Origin: Alkalibacillus silvisoli
GTDB lineage: Bacteria > Bacillota > Bacilli > Bacillales > Alkalibacillaceae
Reading direction: 5' to 3'
Assembly (NCBI RefSeq): GCF_039521975.1
Contig: NZ_BAAACZ010000016.1
Coordinates: 1 to 64,000 of the forward strand
Length of the DNA stretch: 64,000 nt
Part shown: positions 36,610 through 44,576 of the stretch, one piece after another
How positions within the stretch are numbered: position 1 is the stretch's first letter
Layout: each line of letters opens with the position of its first letter
Translations under genes and position numbers: made by a program
Notes under the pieces: model-generated
The model's input: only the letters and a program-made list of their open reading frames with translations
Database searches by the model: none
Told to the model about the DNA's origin: nothing

Positions 36610-36641
36610 AGGTTGTTATTTTTTAAAATTTTTCTAATTTA
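36610..36641 (+). promoter_or_regulatory. AGGTTGTT box A, upstream of the first PLA2-like gene
   Basis: AGGTTGTT at 36,610-36,617 and TAATTTA 17 bases after it lie about 60-90 bases before the gene start. The same box occurs at 42,029, 42,129 and 45,936, always on the coding strand in front of plasmid cargo genes. It may be the -35 element for the plasmid's own sigma factor. Confidence 0.5.
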
Positions 36642-36699
36642 TATTATACAACTTATTTTTGGGCCCCAAAGAAGTTGAGAAAAGTGGGAGGTTTTAATT

Positions 36700-37440
36700 T
36701 TGAATGAATTAAACGGAAAGTATATTCGTGACGAAGAACTAGATGTATTTAAACAAGAGGTTTTTAACCACATGGCTTTTAATAGTGTTTTAGAAGCTGT
36801 AACAGAGTATGGTGTACCTTTGACAACTGATGATTTGCAGGTTCAGTTTGCCTACATGGGAGATGTGATAAATGAAGATAGGGAAACTGTTACTGCGCGA
36901 CAAATAAATTTTGTGAATTCATCAAAAACAGTTTTAATTAATTTTACAACAATTAATGGTGTTGCTCTACCAATTGAAGCAATTAGTTTTGCTCATTTAG
37001 TAGATCAAAAAGAAAATAAACATCAACTAATCGCAGTTCGATTAGATAGAAACGGAAAGAAATACTCCGAAGTATTGGAAGATGATTATGCTGAAAATTC
37101 TCTTACAATTATTGAAGAGGAATTAGTTGACGACACTAATTACGAACCCAAAACAGAACCCCAATCAACTGCAGATGAAATTAGTACTCAAGCATGGTGG
37201 CTAGGAAACGGGTGCTTACCAGGTGGATATCAACACTGTGGAGCCAATTGTGGATATTCTCCACGTACACATGGAGGTGGATCTCCAATTAATCCTACAG
37301 ATCGTTGTTGCGTGTTACACGATAGTTGTTATGAACAGGGTATTAGACAATGTAGTTGTGATAACATGTTATTATCGTGTGTAGAAATTCACTCTACGTG
37401 GGCTGCGATTGGTATTAAAACTTATTTTAGTGGGTGCTAA
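36700..37440 (+). CDS. Phospholipase-A2-like Cys-rich protein 1
   Basis: 246 residues; TTG start behind GGGAGG. The N-terminal 160 residues are acidic, unrecognised and lack a signal peptide. The last 80 residues hold ten cysteines and the secretory PLA2 pattern: GCLPGGYQHCGANCGY (a Ca2+-loop-like GxCG region), then PTDRCCVLHDSCYEQ with the catalytic His-Asp pair, then CSCDNMLLSC. The second island gene at 46,221 has the same layout. The long N-terminal part followed by a 10-Cys domain suggests a precursor whose C-terminus is released by proteolysis. Box A lies upstream. Possible roles are a lipolytic toxin or a bacteriocin; both are inferred. Confidence 0.7.
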   Translation: MNELNGKYIRDEELDVFKQEVFNHMAFNSVLEAVTEYGVPLTTDDLQVQFAYMGDVINEDRETVTARQINFVNSSKTVLINFTTINGVALPIEAISFAHLVDQKENKHQLIAVRLDRNGKKYSEVLEDDYAENSLTIIEEELVDDTNYEPKTEPQSTADEISTQAWWLGNGCLPGGYQHCGANCGYSPRTHGGGSPINPTDRCCVLHDSCYEQGIRQCSCDNMLLSCVEIHSTWAAIGIKTYFSGC

Positions 37441-37561
37441 CCAAGTGGAAACTAATTTTTAATATATTCTGAAAATTAAAATAATTTACCTAACTCTATC
37501 TATATAATTACATCCTCTTTCAAGAAGTTGATGTGTGGAGAGAAGAAGGTGATTGAATTTA

Positions 37562-37608
37562 GTGAAGAATTATCAGATATCGATTATTCGAATTTGATAA
37601 TTCTTCAC
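37562..37608. repeat. Perfect 14-base inverted repeat
   Basis: GTGAAGAATTATCA and TGATAATTCTTCAC flank a 19-base loop. No T-tract follows. It lies after the first PLA2-like gene and may act as a weak terminator or mRNA stabiliser. A 28-codon GTG frame crosses it, but I do not regard that as a gene. Confidence 0.5.
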
Positions 37609-37692
37609 ACTATCTATGGGAAAATAGTAATCTAAAGTACCGATGAAAAATTATAAAAAGAAATGGCTTTTTTATATCTAACATGATATAGC

Positions 37693-37965
37693 TCAAGTCT
37701 CTTTTAATTTCCTTTTTTTCATAGAAATAACTATTGTTAATGTTATTAAAGCTAATAAAGACCCCAAAAAAACTGCTAGGCTTAAAAAGCCATAGCCTAA
37801 TCCTTCGAACCCCTCGACCGTGAAGCTAATAGCAAACATTATTATACTAATTATAGTTGAGGAGATTGGAACTAATATAGCTTTTTCTTTCAAAAGCTTT
37901 GATATAAATAATATTAACAAATATGCAACTAACGTTATAATTAAAAATTGAATGGTACCATTCAC
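37693..37965 (-). CDS. Small YesK-like membrane protein
   Basis: 90 residues with three hydrophobic segments. The central EGFEGLGYGFLSLAVFLGSLL stretch resembles the YesK family of small Bacillus membrane proteins. The start is GTG with AGGAGG 8 bases upstream. It converges on the first PLA2-like gene. A small multi-helix membrane protein beside a possible toxin gene could be an immunity protein, but nothing in the sequence proves it. A second small membrane protein lies near the other PLA2-like gene. Confidence 0.6.
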   Translation of the reverse strand: MNGTIQFLIITLVAYLLILFISKLLKEKAILVPISSTIISIIMFAISFTVEGFEGLGYGFLSLAVFLGSLLALITLTIVISMKKRKLKET

Positions 37966-38011
37966 ATTTAAAACCTCCTAATTACTAGTACGTATAGAAT
38001 TCTTTTGCGAA

Positions 38012-38348
38012 CAATTGTAATCGTCAACTAAAATGAACGCTTTCTTCCTTAAATGTGGAAGTTCGATTCTTCATTCGATGACTATCCATCGCGAAATTGA
38101 TTGACTTCTACTCGATGTAGAACCCTATCCAAAATAGCTATGGTTATCCCTTGATCACCTAATAACTCACCCCACTCACTTGGACCCTTATTTGAAGTCA
38201 ATATTATCGAGGCTTTGTCATGTAAGTCATTGATGAGATGGAAAAGGAGGTTAGCTTCTCTTTGATCCATAGCCATAAACATGACCTGATACCCTTGAAT
38301 AATCGCCTCAATCCCAAATGCAGTTGCTAAATTTTTTACCGACACCAT
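38012..38348 (-). pseudogene. istB: IS21-type remnant: right end and deleted istB
   Basis: The minus strand encodes the end of an IstB closely related to that at 40,825-41,589 (REANLLFHLINDLHDKASII, EWGELLGDQGI, LDRVLHRVEV). An internal piece is missing: GYQVMF joins directly to MAMDQREA. In the intact gene both break points contain ATGTTTAT, so the loss looks like deletion between 8-base direct repeats. The right terminal repeat (GCGTTCATTTTAGTTGACG) survives. The N-terminus is replaced by IS30-type sequence. Confidence 0.8.
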
Positions 38349-38870
38349 ATATTAAATCGACCTCTAGTTTCACGAGGCTTCTTCCTCTTACCTTTTTGGC
38401 GTAGCACCTGCAAGTTGTTACTTATCAACCAACCGTTATAGGTCCAACGATAAATGGTTTTAAAACCAACAGACTCTTGTAATTCTACATACGTAATTTG
38501 TTCAGGAGACCAAGTTAATTCTATTTTTTCATTAATACTGTCTGCAAGGTCATGAGACCATTTCAAGATACAACCGCAGTTCAATCGACACTGATCATAT
38601 TGTTCTTGTGTAATCTCTAGCTTATTCTCATTGTTCTTGGAGTTATGATTTAACTCACGAGAAATGGAGGACAGTGAACGATTCATCCTCTTTCTAATAT
38701 CACAAAGACATTCCTTGTTCCATCATCGTTTCTATGCGTGCTCGTTCAAATATAGTAAGATGTTGATAGTTCAATCAGTACCTCCGTGTATATATTTGAT
38801 GTGGTTATCTACACGAAACTGTTATGGGCTGTTTTTATTTTTAGGTGTTGCACTTAATGTTACAATCCGT
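38349..38870 (-). pseudogene. IS30-family transposase remnant
   Basis: Minus-strand fragments give LTIFERARIETMMEQGMSL, then after a one-base shift MNRSLSSISRELNHNSK, the HTH region of IS30 transposases. Farther on are LTWSPEQI, FKTIYRWTYNG and LRQKGKRKKPRETRGRFNI. The protein breaks off there, directly against the IS21 remnant. GTGTTGCACTTAATGTTACA near 38,844-38,863 looks like an IS30-type terminal repeat. The DDE catalytic domain is absent. Confidence 0.7.
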
Positions 38871-39182
38871 CATATAAAATATTATACGATGACTATAAGA
38901 GTTGAAGTGAGCCATTCCACGAACTTTGATCGGTGACGGGAAGGCTTTTTTCTTTTTTAGTATAACAGAATGATAGATTTATAGAAAGAAAGTTCTGAAT
39001 TGTATTATTCAGGACTTTCTTTTAATTTTCGGTACAGACTACTTTCATACCTCAATAATTGAGGTATGGTTAAAAGATATTTTACGATTTTCATTCATTA
39101 AGTAAAAAACCACTTCGCTACAAAACTAAATAGTAAACTTTTAAACAAACTTAATTTAGTCGTTAAAAGATATCAGTTATGA
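38871..39182. other. Non-coding stretch with several hairpins
   Basis: AGCCATTCC and GGGAAGGCT followed by TTTTTTC (about 38,911-38,955) and AAGAAAGTTCTGAAT with ATTCAGGACTTTCTT (38,986-39,021) look like terminators. CATACCTCAA-TAA-TTGAGGTATG (39,046-39,068) is a perfect palindrome without a T-tract. No coding sequence is recognised. Confidence 0.45.
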
Positions 39183-39303
39183 AACTTTGTAAACGCTAAA
39201 CTAAAGTAGACAGTTTTTGCTCAATAAAAATGAACACTTTTCAATCAAAAATAACTCTCCGTAGTATGATAGATTTATCATCTATCAGCAGGAGGGGAAA
39301 AAG

Positions 39304-40822
39304 GTGGAAAAGTGGATAATGTTTATGGAAATCTATCAAATGAAGAAACAAGGATTCAAAATTAGGAGGATTGCAAGAAAATTAGGTGTTTCACGAACAA
39401 CAGTTTATAAGTATCTCGAAAAGTCGCCAGAAGAAATGGCTGAGTGGATGGCCTCTACACGTAAAAGGAAACGCAAATTGGATCAGTACGAGTTATTAAT
39501 TCATACTTGGTTAAGCGAAAACCCTGATCTTCTCTGGAGCTCAAGTTCATGATTGGTTGAAGGAACGCTTCGCAGACCTGTCGGTCGGAGAAAGTACAGT
39601 TCGAAGTTATGTTAAAGAACTGAGAGAAAAATATAACATTCCAAAAGTGATGACACCTCGTTCCTACGAGGCGATTCCAGAGTTACCAATGGGTAAACAG
39701 ATACAAGTGGATTTTGGACAATCGAAACAAAAATCAACTCAAGGTCGTACTCAAAAAGTATATGTGATTTGTTTTGTTTTATCGCATTCTCGTTACAAGT
39801 ATGCAGAGTGGTTAGATCGACCTTTCACCACAAAGGATGTTATTCGAGCTCATGAACATGCTTTTGAGTACTTTGGAGGGATACCAGAAGAAATGGTTTA
39901 TGATCAAGATGCATTGATCGTTGTTAGTGAAAACGGTGGCGATATTATTTTGACCGAGGAATTTCAAACCTATTATAGAGAACGAAAGTTCCAACTCTAT
40001 GTTTGTCGTAAAGCTGACCCAGAGAGTAAAGGAAAAGTGGAGAATAGTGTTAAGTTTATTAAGCAAAACTTTGCCAAGAACCGTGTATTCAGAAACATAG
40101 AACAATGGAATGAACAATCTTGGGAGTGGCTTGAGAGGACAGGCAACGGCAAAGTGAATAATACGATAAAAAAGAAACCGGCAGAAGTGTTCTCCGTCGA
40201 AAAAAAACATCTTAAGCCGATTACTAAGAATATAATTCATTCACCTATTAATTCAAGTATAGCAAGAGTCGTACGTAAGGACAACACTATTTTATACGAG
40301 TCCAATCGCTACTCCGTGCCATTAGGCACTTATGATAAACACAATAACGTGTATGTGATCGCAACAGATGACCAGAAGCTTCGCATACATGAATCTATGG
40401 ATGGGCCTATTATCGAAGATAGACAACACAAACGAGACCGAACCAAAGGTATACCTGCCTATATGAAAACTGTTTCTGAAGCGTTCCAAAATCAAGACAA
40501 GGCTATGAGATATTTAATGGAAATTCAAACACTGTATCCCCGATACATGAGGGATCAGTTAAAAATCATTTCAGATTCGGTTAAGGATGTTCCATCCAAC
40601 ATAAGAACTGAAGCACTGAATGAATGTGTAAAGAGCCGTTTTTATAGTGCTTCGGAATTTAAAGATGTCTTAACCCATTTGATAAGGCAACAACAATCCA
40701 CTAAGAGTACAGAAATGGACATACAACAGATGTCAGCTGAACAATCTGATTATGACAACATGAAACCAGAAGTAAGAGATTTAGATCCGTACCTTGAGGT
40801 TCTTGAAGGGGCGGTGAAATAA
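39304..40822 (+). pseudogene. istA: IS21-family transposase with one frameshift
   Basis: The first frame has an HTH (MKKQGFKIRRIARKLGVSRTTVYKYL) and ends at LLWSSSS. The second frame continues with HDWLKERFADL and the DDE integrase domain: QIQVDFGQSK (first Asp), EEMVYDQDALIV (second Asp) and ADPESKGKVENSVKFIK (Glu). Removing one base near 39,530 restores PDLSGAQVHDWL, so a single-base insertion separates the two. Without frameshifting no full IstA of about 505 residues is made. A DUF-like Mu C-terminal region is intact. Confidence 0.85.
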
Positions 40823-40824
40823 CA

Positions 40825-41589
40825 ATGACTTTAGAGCCATTACAAAAACAGTTTAAGACACTGCGTTTAGCAGAAACAGCAGAATATCTACCTGATCTCA
40901 TTCGATATGCTGAATCCAAAGATTGGACTTATCGTGAGTTATTAACAGAAATGGCTTCATATGAATTAAAAAGACGTGAAGAAAAGCAAATTGAACGACA
41001 ATTGAAGTGGGCAGCATTTCCTGCCCACACAACACTTGAGATGTTCAACCTTAATGAGCAACAAACCTTAAGTCAAAAGCAAATAAAACAGTTAAGTGAA
41101 TTAACCTGGGTAGATCAATTATATAACTTGGTCCTGTTAGGACCAGCGGGTGTTGGGAAAACACACTTAGCCACTGCACTTGGGATTGAGGCAATTAATC
41201 AAGGATATCAGGTCATGTTTATAACGATGGAAGAATTAATAAGGAATTTAAAAGCTGAAGAATTCACACGAAAAGCCCAAATTAGGATGAAACGAATAAG
41301 AAACGCTAATCTGGTCATTATTGATGATCTAATGTTTATGGCGATAGATCAGAGAGAAGCTAACCTCTTTTTCCATCTCATCAATGACTTACATGACAAA
41401 ACCTCAATTATATTAACTTCTAATAAGGGTCCAAGTGAGTGGGGCGAGTTATTAGGTGATCAAGGGATCACTACAGCCATTTTGGATAGGGTTCTACATC
41501 GTGTAGAAGTCATTCAATTTCACGGTGAAGACAGTCATCGAATGAAGAATCGAACTTCCATATTTAAGGAAGAAAGTGTTCAGAATTAA
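40825..41589 (+). CDS. istB: IS21-family helper ATPase
   Basis: 254 residues, normal for IstB. Walker A is LGPAGVGKTHLATAL near residue 110, Walker B is NLVIIDDLMF near 168, and ILTSNKGPSEWGELLGDQ is a typical sensor-1 region. The N-terminal helical part (LRLAETAEYLPDLIRYAESK) is also conserved. It is an AAA+ protein that regulates the IstA transposase. It follows istA by 2 bases. The reading frame is intact even though istA is broken. Confidence 0.92.
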   Translation: MTLEPLQKQFKTLRLAETAEYLPDLIRYAESKDWTYRELLTEMASYELKRREEKQIERQLKWAAFPAHTTLEMFNLNEQQTLSQKQIKQLSELTWVDQLYNLVLLGPAGVGKTHLATALGIEAINQGYQVMFITMEELIRNLKAEEFTRKAQIRMKRIRNANLVIIDDLMFMAIDQREANLFFHLINDLHDKTSIILTSNKGPSEWGELLGDQGITTAILDRVLHRVEVIQFHGEDSHRMKNRTSIFKEESVQN

Positions 41590-41639
41590 TTAGCAAAAAG
41601 TGTTCATTTTTACTTGACGCTTACAAACTTGCATCAATC

Positions 41640-41816
41640 TTCACACTTTCCCTTTTTTCCATTCGGAAAGACCCCCTTTATATCTACTCTTACGTTTCTC
41701 TATCTTAATGCCTTCACGCTGAGATTTTAATCAATCATTTTAGACTTTCCATGATAGCACGATTAGGACAATATCAGAAATAATCCCCTTTAGCTCTTTG
41801 TATTTTCTAGTTTATA
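41640..41816 (-). pseudogene. Serine-resolvase remnant, copy 2 of a direct repeat
   Basis: The minus strand reads LKSQREGIKIEKRKSRYKGG, which resembles the end of the catalytic domain and linker of Tn3/Bin-type resolvases (xQREGIxIAKxxGxYKGR). Upstream parts contain stops. 41,699-41,816 repeats 36,359-36,476. IS21 inserted next to it, at AACTT. A plasmid multimer-resolution function would fit the island. Confidence 0.6.
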
Positions 41817-42028
41817 AAAAACGGAATTAGATCAACTCTTACCATGGTCACCAACAACCCCAGAGGAATGTCAAATTCCAAGTAAATCATTATTAAGCAT
41901 ACACGAACCCTCACCCAAATCATAGGTGAGGGATATTTGACGTTTACGTTTGTTTTTCTAATGAACTGCGAAAGTCAGGTTATACGTCACAAATGATTGT
42001 ATGTATAAGATTTATATTATTAGTTTTA
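41817..42028. other. Non-coding stretch with a hairpin
   Basis: CCCTCACC and GGTGAGGG (41,908-41,932) form a good stem followed by ATATTTGACG, possibly a weak terminator. The rest holds no recognised gene. Confidence 0.4.
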
Positions 42029-42061
42029 AGGTTGTTTAATATATAATTTTTTTCTAATAAA
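42029..42061 (+). promoter_or_regulatory. AGGTTGTT box B, distal promoter of the sigma operon
   Basis: AGGTTGTT is followed 18 bases later by TAATAAA. It lies about 160 bases before the sigma gene. A run of eight G and a start-stop ATGTAA follow at 42,089-42,103. Confidence 0.45.
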
Positions 42062-42128
42062 AGTGTGTAATTTCTTGTGTTGAAGAAGGGGGGGGTAAAT
42101 GTAAAAAAATCTCTTATTTTAAAAGAAT

Positions 42129-42161
42129 AGGTTGTTAATCTATTATTCATATCCTTATTAA
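42129..42161 (+). promoter_or_regulatory. AGGTTGTT box C, proximal promoter of the sigma operon
   Basis: AGGTTGTT is followed 18 bases later by TTATTAA, about 30 bases before the sigma gene's ribosome binding site. If the sigma factor recognises this box it controls its own operon. Confidence 0.5.
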
Positions 42162-42190
42162 TAACAAAAGAGGAGAAGGGGAGTTGTTTT

Positions 42191-42766
42191 ATGCAGTCCC
42201 AAATGACTTATATTCTTGATTCCGATTTTGATAATATTACAGACCCAATATTAAGGAGCTTTCTAAATACAAAAAGTAACTACGAATTGTTCATAAGGGC
42301 CAAAAAGCATCCGTGTGGAGAAAATATCTCTAAGCTAAATAGAGCTTTTAAAAAGCACTATACAGAAATTCAATTAATTAGTTATATTTCACAACTTATA
42401 AACCATTACTCCAGGGATTTTTACAGAAAGAAAAGTAGAGAAAAGTACTTTTATGTGTATGCTTTTGAAAATGAATACATTCTCGATAACAAGAACTTCA
42501 ATCAACAACTGGAAAACAACACACAAGAGGTGGAGTCATTAATTGAAATATCTTCTTTGCTTGAAGCCATACAGGATCAGACAATTTACGAAACGCTTAT
42601 ACGTCTAACGGATAGACAATTATTAATTATTAACCTTCATTTTGTTCACCAGTTAAGTCATACAGAGATAGCCGAAAAATTAAAGGTGAGTCAACAATCT
42701 ATCTCTAAAACAATCAAAAAAATATTGAATAAATTAAGAGACTCTATGGAAACTGGGGGTAATTGA
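42191..42766 (+). CDS. Sigma-70-like factor with region 4 (SigO-like subunit)
   Basis: 191 residues. The C-terminus is a region-4 helix-turn-helix: LTDRQLLIINLHFVHQLSHTEIAEKLKVSQQSISKTIKKIL near residues 137-178. The N-terminal part is helical and includes a degenerate region-2-like stretch (QLISYISQLINHYSRDFYRK). This resembles divergent sigma factors that drive single plasmid or toxin loci (TcdR/BotR/UviA group) and B. subtilis SigO, which needs the partner RsoA. GGAGAAGGGGAG lies upstream of the ATG. The next gene looks like such a partner. Boxes B and C suggest autoregulation. Confidence 0.7.
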   Translation: MQSQMTYILDSDFDNITDPILRSFLNTKSNYELFIRAKKHPCGENISKLNRAFKKHYTEIQLISYISQLINHYSRDFYRKKSREKYFYVYAFENEYILDNKNFNQQLENNTQEVESLIEISSLLEAIQDQTIYETLIRLTDRQLLIINLHFVHQLSHTEIAEKLKVSQQSISKTIKKILNKLRDSMETGGN

Positions 42767-42771
42767 TTATT

Positions 42772-43044
42772 ATGACTAATCTAGGGTTATATGAACTCAC
42801 ATATAAAATAAAAAAGGACAAAGAGAAAGACGATGCTATCATGGAAATTATTTCATTATTTGAACCTAAAATCAAAACAAAAACCAAAACCTTGGATGTT
42901 CATACCGGTGAAGATTTAAAGCAAGAACTAACCATTGAAATTACTAAAGCTCTAAAAAGGTTTGACTTAGAAAGAGCACCTAACTTAACAGAATACATGA
43001 AAAATAAACAACACAAAGAGAAAGAGGGCGATTCGTGTGAATAA
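42772..43044 (+). CDS. RsoA-like small sigma partner
   Basis: 90 residues starting at ATG 42,772 behind GGGGGT, 5 bases after the sigma gene's stop. IISLFEPKIKTKT and DVHTGEDLKQELTIEITKALKRFD resemble the HTH_16 segment found in RsoA-type proteins and in region 1.2/2 of small sigma factors. In B. subtilis RsoA contributes the core-polymerase-binding part to SigO. I infer a two-subunit sigma factor here. Its end overlaps the subtilisin gene by 8 bases. Confidence 0.6.
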   Translation: MTNLGLYELTYKIKKDKEKDDAIMEIISLFEPKIKTKTKTLDVHTGEDLKQELTIEITKALKRFDLERAPNLTEYMKNKQHKEKEGDSCE

Positions 43045-43972
43045 ACAAATAGTTAAAGCTATCCCTGTATTTGAAGGGGCTTCTTCACTAAACACGTTAA
43101 ATGATAATAATCCTTTAAACACAATAAATGTTAACTTCTATTGGCGTTCGGGGGTTAAAGGAAAGGGAATTACAGTTGCCATTTTAGACAGCGGTTGTGA
43201 TACACAACATAGTAACCTCTCTTCTAGGATAGTAGATGGTGCTAACTTTACAGAAGAAGACGGAGGCCATTTTAAAAAAATTGATGACTATAACGGTCAT
43301 GGTACACATGTAGCTGGGGTGGTCAGTTCAAATAATTCTAATGGTCAAATTACTGGTGTTGCACCTGAAGCAAAACTTATGATTGTAAAGGTCTTAGACA
43401 AAAATGGGACAGGTAGTATTGAGAATCTAATAAATGGTATTTATTTTACAATCAATTGGCGAGGTAGCGGTAACGAACGCGTTAGAGTTATTTGTTTGTC
43501 TTTAGGTACTGATGAAGATAATGAGCAACTATATGAGGCTATTAAATTTGCTAACAGTCAAGGGGTTGTAGTGGTAGCAGCATCTGGTAACCAAGGAACG
43601 GGAAATATAAAAGATGTCAACTTGGGGTATCCTGGCGCCTACAATGAAGTTATACAAGTTGGGGCTATTGATGAAAACCTTAAAATAACTGATTTTTCAA
43701 ACTTGAATAACCAAATGGATATATTAGCTCCTGGTGAAAACATAAATTCAACACACCTCACTAATAGCTATAAGCGAATGTCTGGAACGTCAATGGCGGC
43801 ACCTTTTGTGGTTGGAGCGCTCAGTTTGATAATTCAAGATATAGAGATGAAATTAAATAGGACAATCTCAGAAACTGAAATATACGGACAACTAATTAAG
43901 AACACAAAAAAATTAGGCTACCCGTTCAATGTTGAAGGGAACGGTTTAATTTATTTGAATAAAGGGTTGTGA
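43037..43972 (+). CDS. Intracellular subtilisin-type serine protease
   Basis: 311 residues, S8 family. The catalytic triad is Asp in VAILDSGCD near residue 51, His in NGHGTHVAG near 90 and Ser in GTSMAAPF near 253; the oxyanion Asn is in AASGNQG near 184. There is no signal peptide and no long propeptide, only about 35 residues before the catalytic domain, as in Bacillus intracellular subtilisins. GTG start behind GAGGGCG. Its place between sigma subunits and glutaredoxin suggests that it processes an island product, perhaps the PLA2-like precursors. Confidence 0.85.
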   Translation: MNKQIVKAIPVFEGASSLNTLNDNNPLNTINVNFYWRSGVKGKGITVAILDSGCDTQHSNLSSRIVDGANFTEEDGGHFKKIDDYNGHGTHVAGVVSSNNSNGQITGVAPEAKLMIVKVLDKNGTGSIENLINGIYFTINWRGSGNERVRVICLSLGTDEDNEQLYEAIKFANSQGVVVVAASGNQGTGNIKDVNLGYPGAYNEVIQVGAIDENLKITDFSNLNNQMDILAPGENINSTHLTNSYKRMSGTSMAAPFVVGALSLIIQDIEMKLNRTISETEIYGQLIKNTKKLGYPFNVEGNGLIYLNKGL

Positions 43973-43987
43973 CTTTTTAATCTGTTA

Positions 43988-44024
43988 CCTTATTAATTTA
44001 TATAAAAATATAAAATTAATAAGG
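43988..44024 (+). promoter_or_regulatory. Hairpin covering the glutaredoxin ribosome binding site
   Basis: CCTTATTAATTT and AAATTAATAAGG are perfect 12-base arms around a 13-base loop. The right arm shares bases with the AAGGAGG site of the next gene, so the stem would hide it. It may tune translation of the glutaredoxin gene. Confidence 0.5.
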
Positions 44025-44034
44025 AGGTGTTATA

Positions 44035-44277
44035 ATGGCTAGATCAATCATTGTCTATACTCAATCTGCTTGTGGACATTGTCAAAGACAAATAGATTGG
44101 ATGGTTGAAAACCAAATACCATTTGAACAACGTGAAATATCAAATGAAATATTTAGAACTGAATTTCTAAATATGAATGGAGAAGGAACACCGCTTACGG
44201 TTATAAAAAATAATAATGCTTCCGAGGTCATAACTGGATTTAATAAGGAAACATTAACAAACAAGTTTTTAAAATAA
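44035..44277 (+). CDS. Glutaredoxin/NrdH-like redox protein
   Basis: 80 residues with a thioredoxin fold. The redox motif CGHC is at residues 13-16, and the cis-Pro is in GEGTPLTVI near residue 51. The length fits NrdH/glutaredoxin. AAGGAGG lies upstream of the ATG. It lies in the sigma-subtilisin operon on an island rich in Cys proteins, so it may reduce or shuffle disulfides in those products. The usual partner of NrdH, ribonucleotide reductase, is not nearby. Confidence 0.85.
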   Translation: MARSIIVYTQSACGHCQRQIDWMVENQIPFEQREISNEIFRTEFLNMNGEGTPLTVIKNNNASEVITGFNKETLTNKFLK

Positions 44278-44292
44278 GAGGGGTGTGATCGT

Positions 44293-44466
44293 GTGACAAG
44301 CGAAAACATATTCAAATGTTACTGTCAGGCTAGAAAAGCTCAGGCCTTTTATTCAAAATGTTTAGATCAGCATGACTCTAGCCCGGAGGAAAAAGAGATT
44401 ATTTACGAATTAATAGCAGATGCAGCCAAAACATCAAAGAAACTAAGGGATTACTGCAGTAAATAG
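44293..44466 (+). CDS. 57-residue protein with four cysteines
   Basis: GTG start with GAGGGGTG 6 bases upstream. Cysteines lie at residues 9, 11, 23 and 55. The sequence is helical and opens MTSENIFKCYCQARK; DSSPEEKEIIYELIADAA forms a second helix. Two helices with Cys at their ends suggest a disulfide-stapled hairpin. No family recognised. It is the last protein gene before the tRNA-Cys, 27 bases downstream. Confidence 0.55.
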   Translation: MTSENIFKCYCQARKAQAFYSKCLDQHDSSPEEKEIIYELIADAAKTSKKLRDYCSK

Positions 44467-44493
44467 CTTTTACTCGAATCTTCCAAGTAGATT

Positions 44494-44567
44494 GGTGACA
44501 TAGCCAAGCGGTAAGGCAAAGGTCTGCAAAACCTTCATCCTCGGTTCGAATCCGGGTGTCACCTCCA
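44494..44567 (+). tRNA. trnC: tRNA-Cys (anticodon GCA)
   Basis: The acceptor arms GGTGACA and TGTCACC pair perfectly, followed by discriminator T and an encoded CCA. The D-arm is GCCAAGCGGTAAGGC, the anticodon stem AAGGT/ACCTT has loop CTGCAAA with anticodon GCA, and the T-arm contains GGTTCGAATCC. It resembles the Bacillus chromosomal tRNA-Cys but with a different acceptor stem. It lies in the plasmid island, 27 bases after a Cys-containing gene, and is followed by a terminator, so it may be cotranscribed with the sigma operon. Confidence 0.93.
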
Positions 44568-44576
44568 TTTTAATTT

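Larger units (their letters stand above)
39188..41625 (+). mobile_element. IS21-family insertion sequence with 5-base target duplication
   Basis: The 2.44-kb element has matching ends: TGTAAACGCTAAACTAAAGT on the left and, read inward, TGTAAGCGTCAAGTAAAAAT on the right. AACTT directly flanks both ends (39,183-39,187 and 41,626-41,630), the 5-base target duplication expected for this family. Motifs containing GAACACTTTT recur inside the ends. It carries istA (frameshifted) and istB. Related fragments lie at 2,957-3,008 and 38,012-38,348. Confidence 0.9.

Noticed and set aside
37548..37637. 28-codon GTG frame across the perfect inverted repeat
   Set aside because: The ribosome binding site is weak and the frame coincides with a hairpin that better explains the sequence.
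42089..42103. Start-stop leader (ATGTAA) behind a run of G before the sigma gene
   Set aside because: It could be a regulatory minimal ORF, but a G-run before a chance ATG is equally likely and nothing else supports it.
44494..44567. tRNA-Cys as the attachment site of the island
   Set aside because: The tRNA lies in the middle of the island, not at an edge, and no repeat of its 3' end was seen at either boundary.
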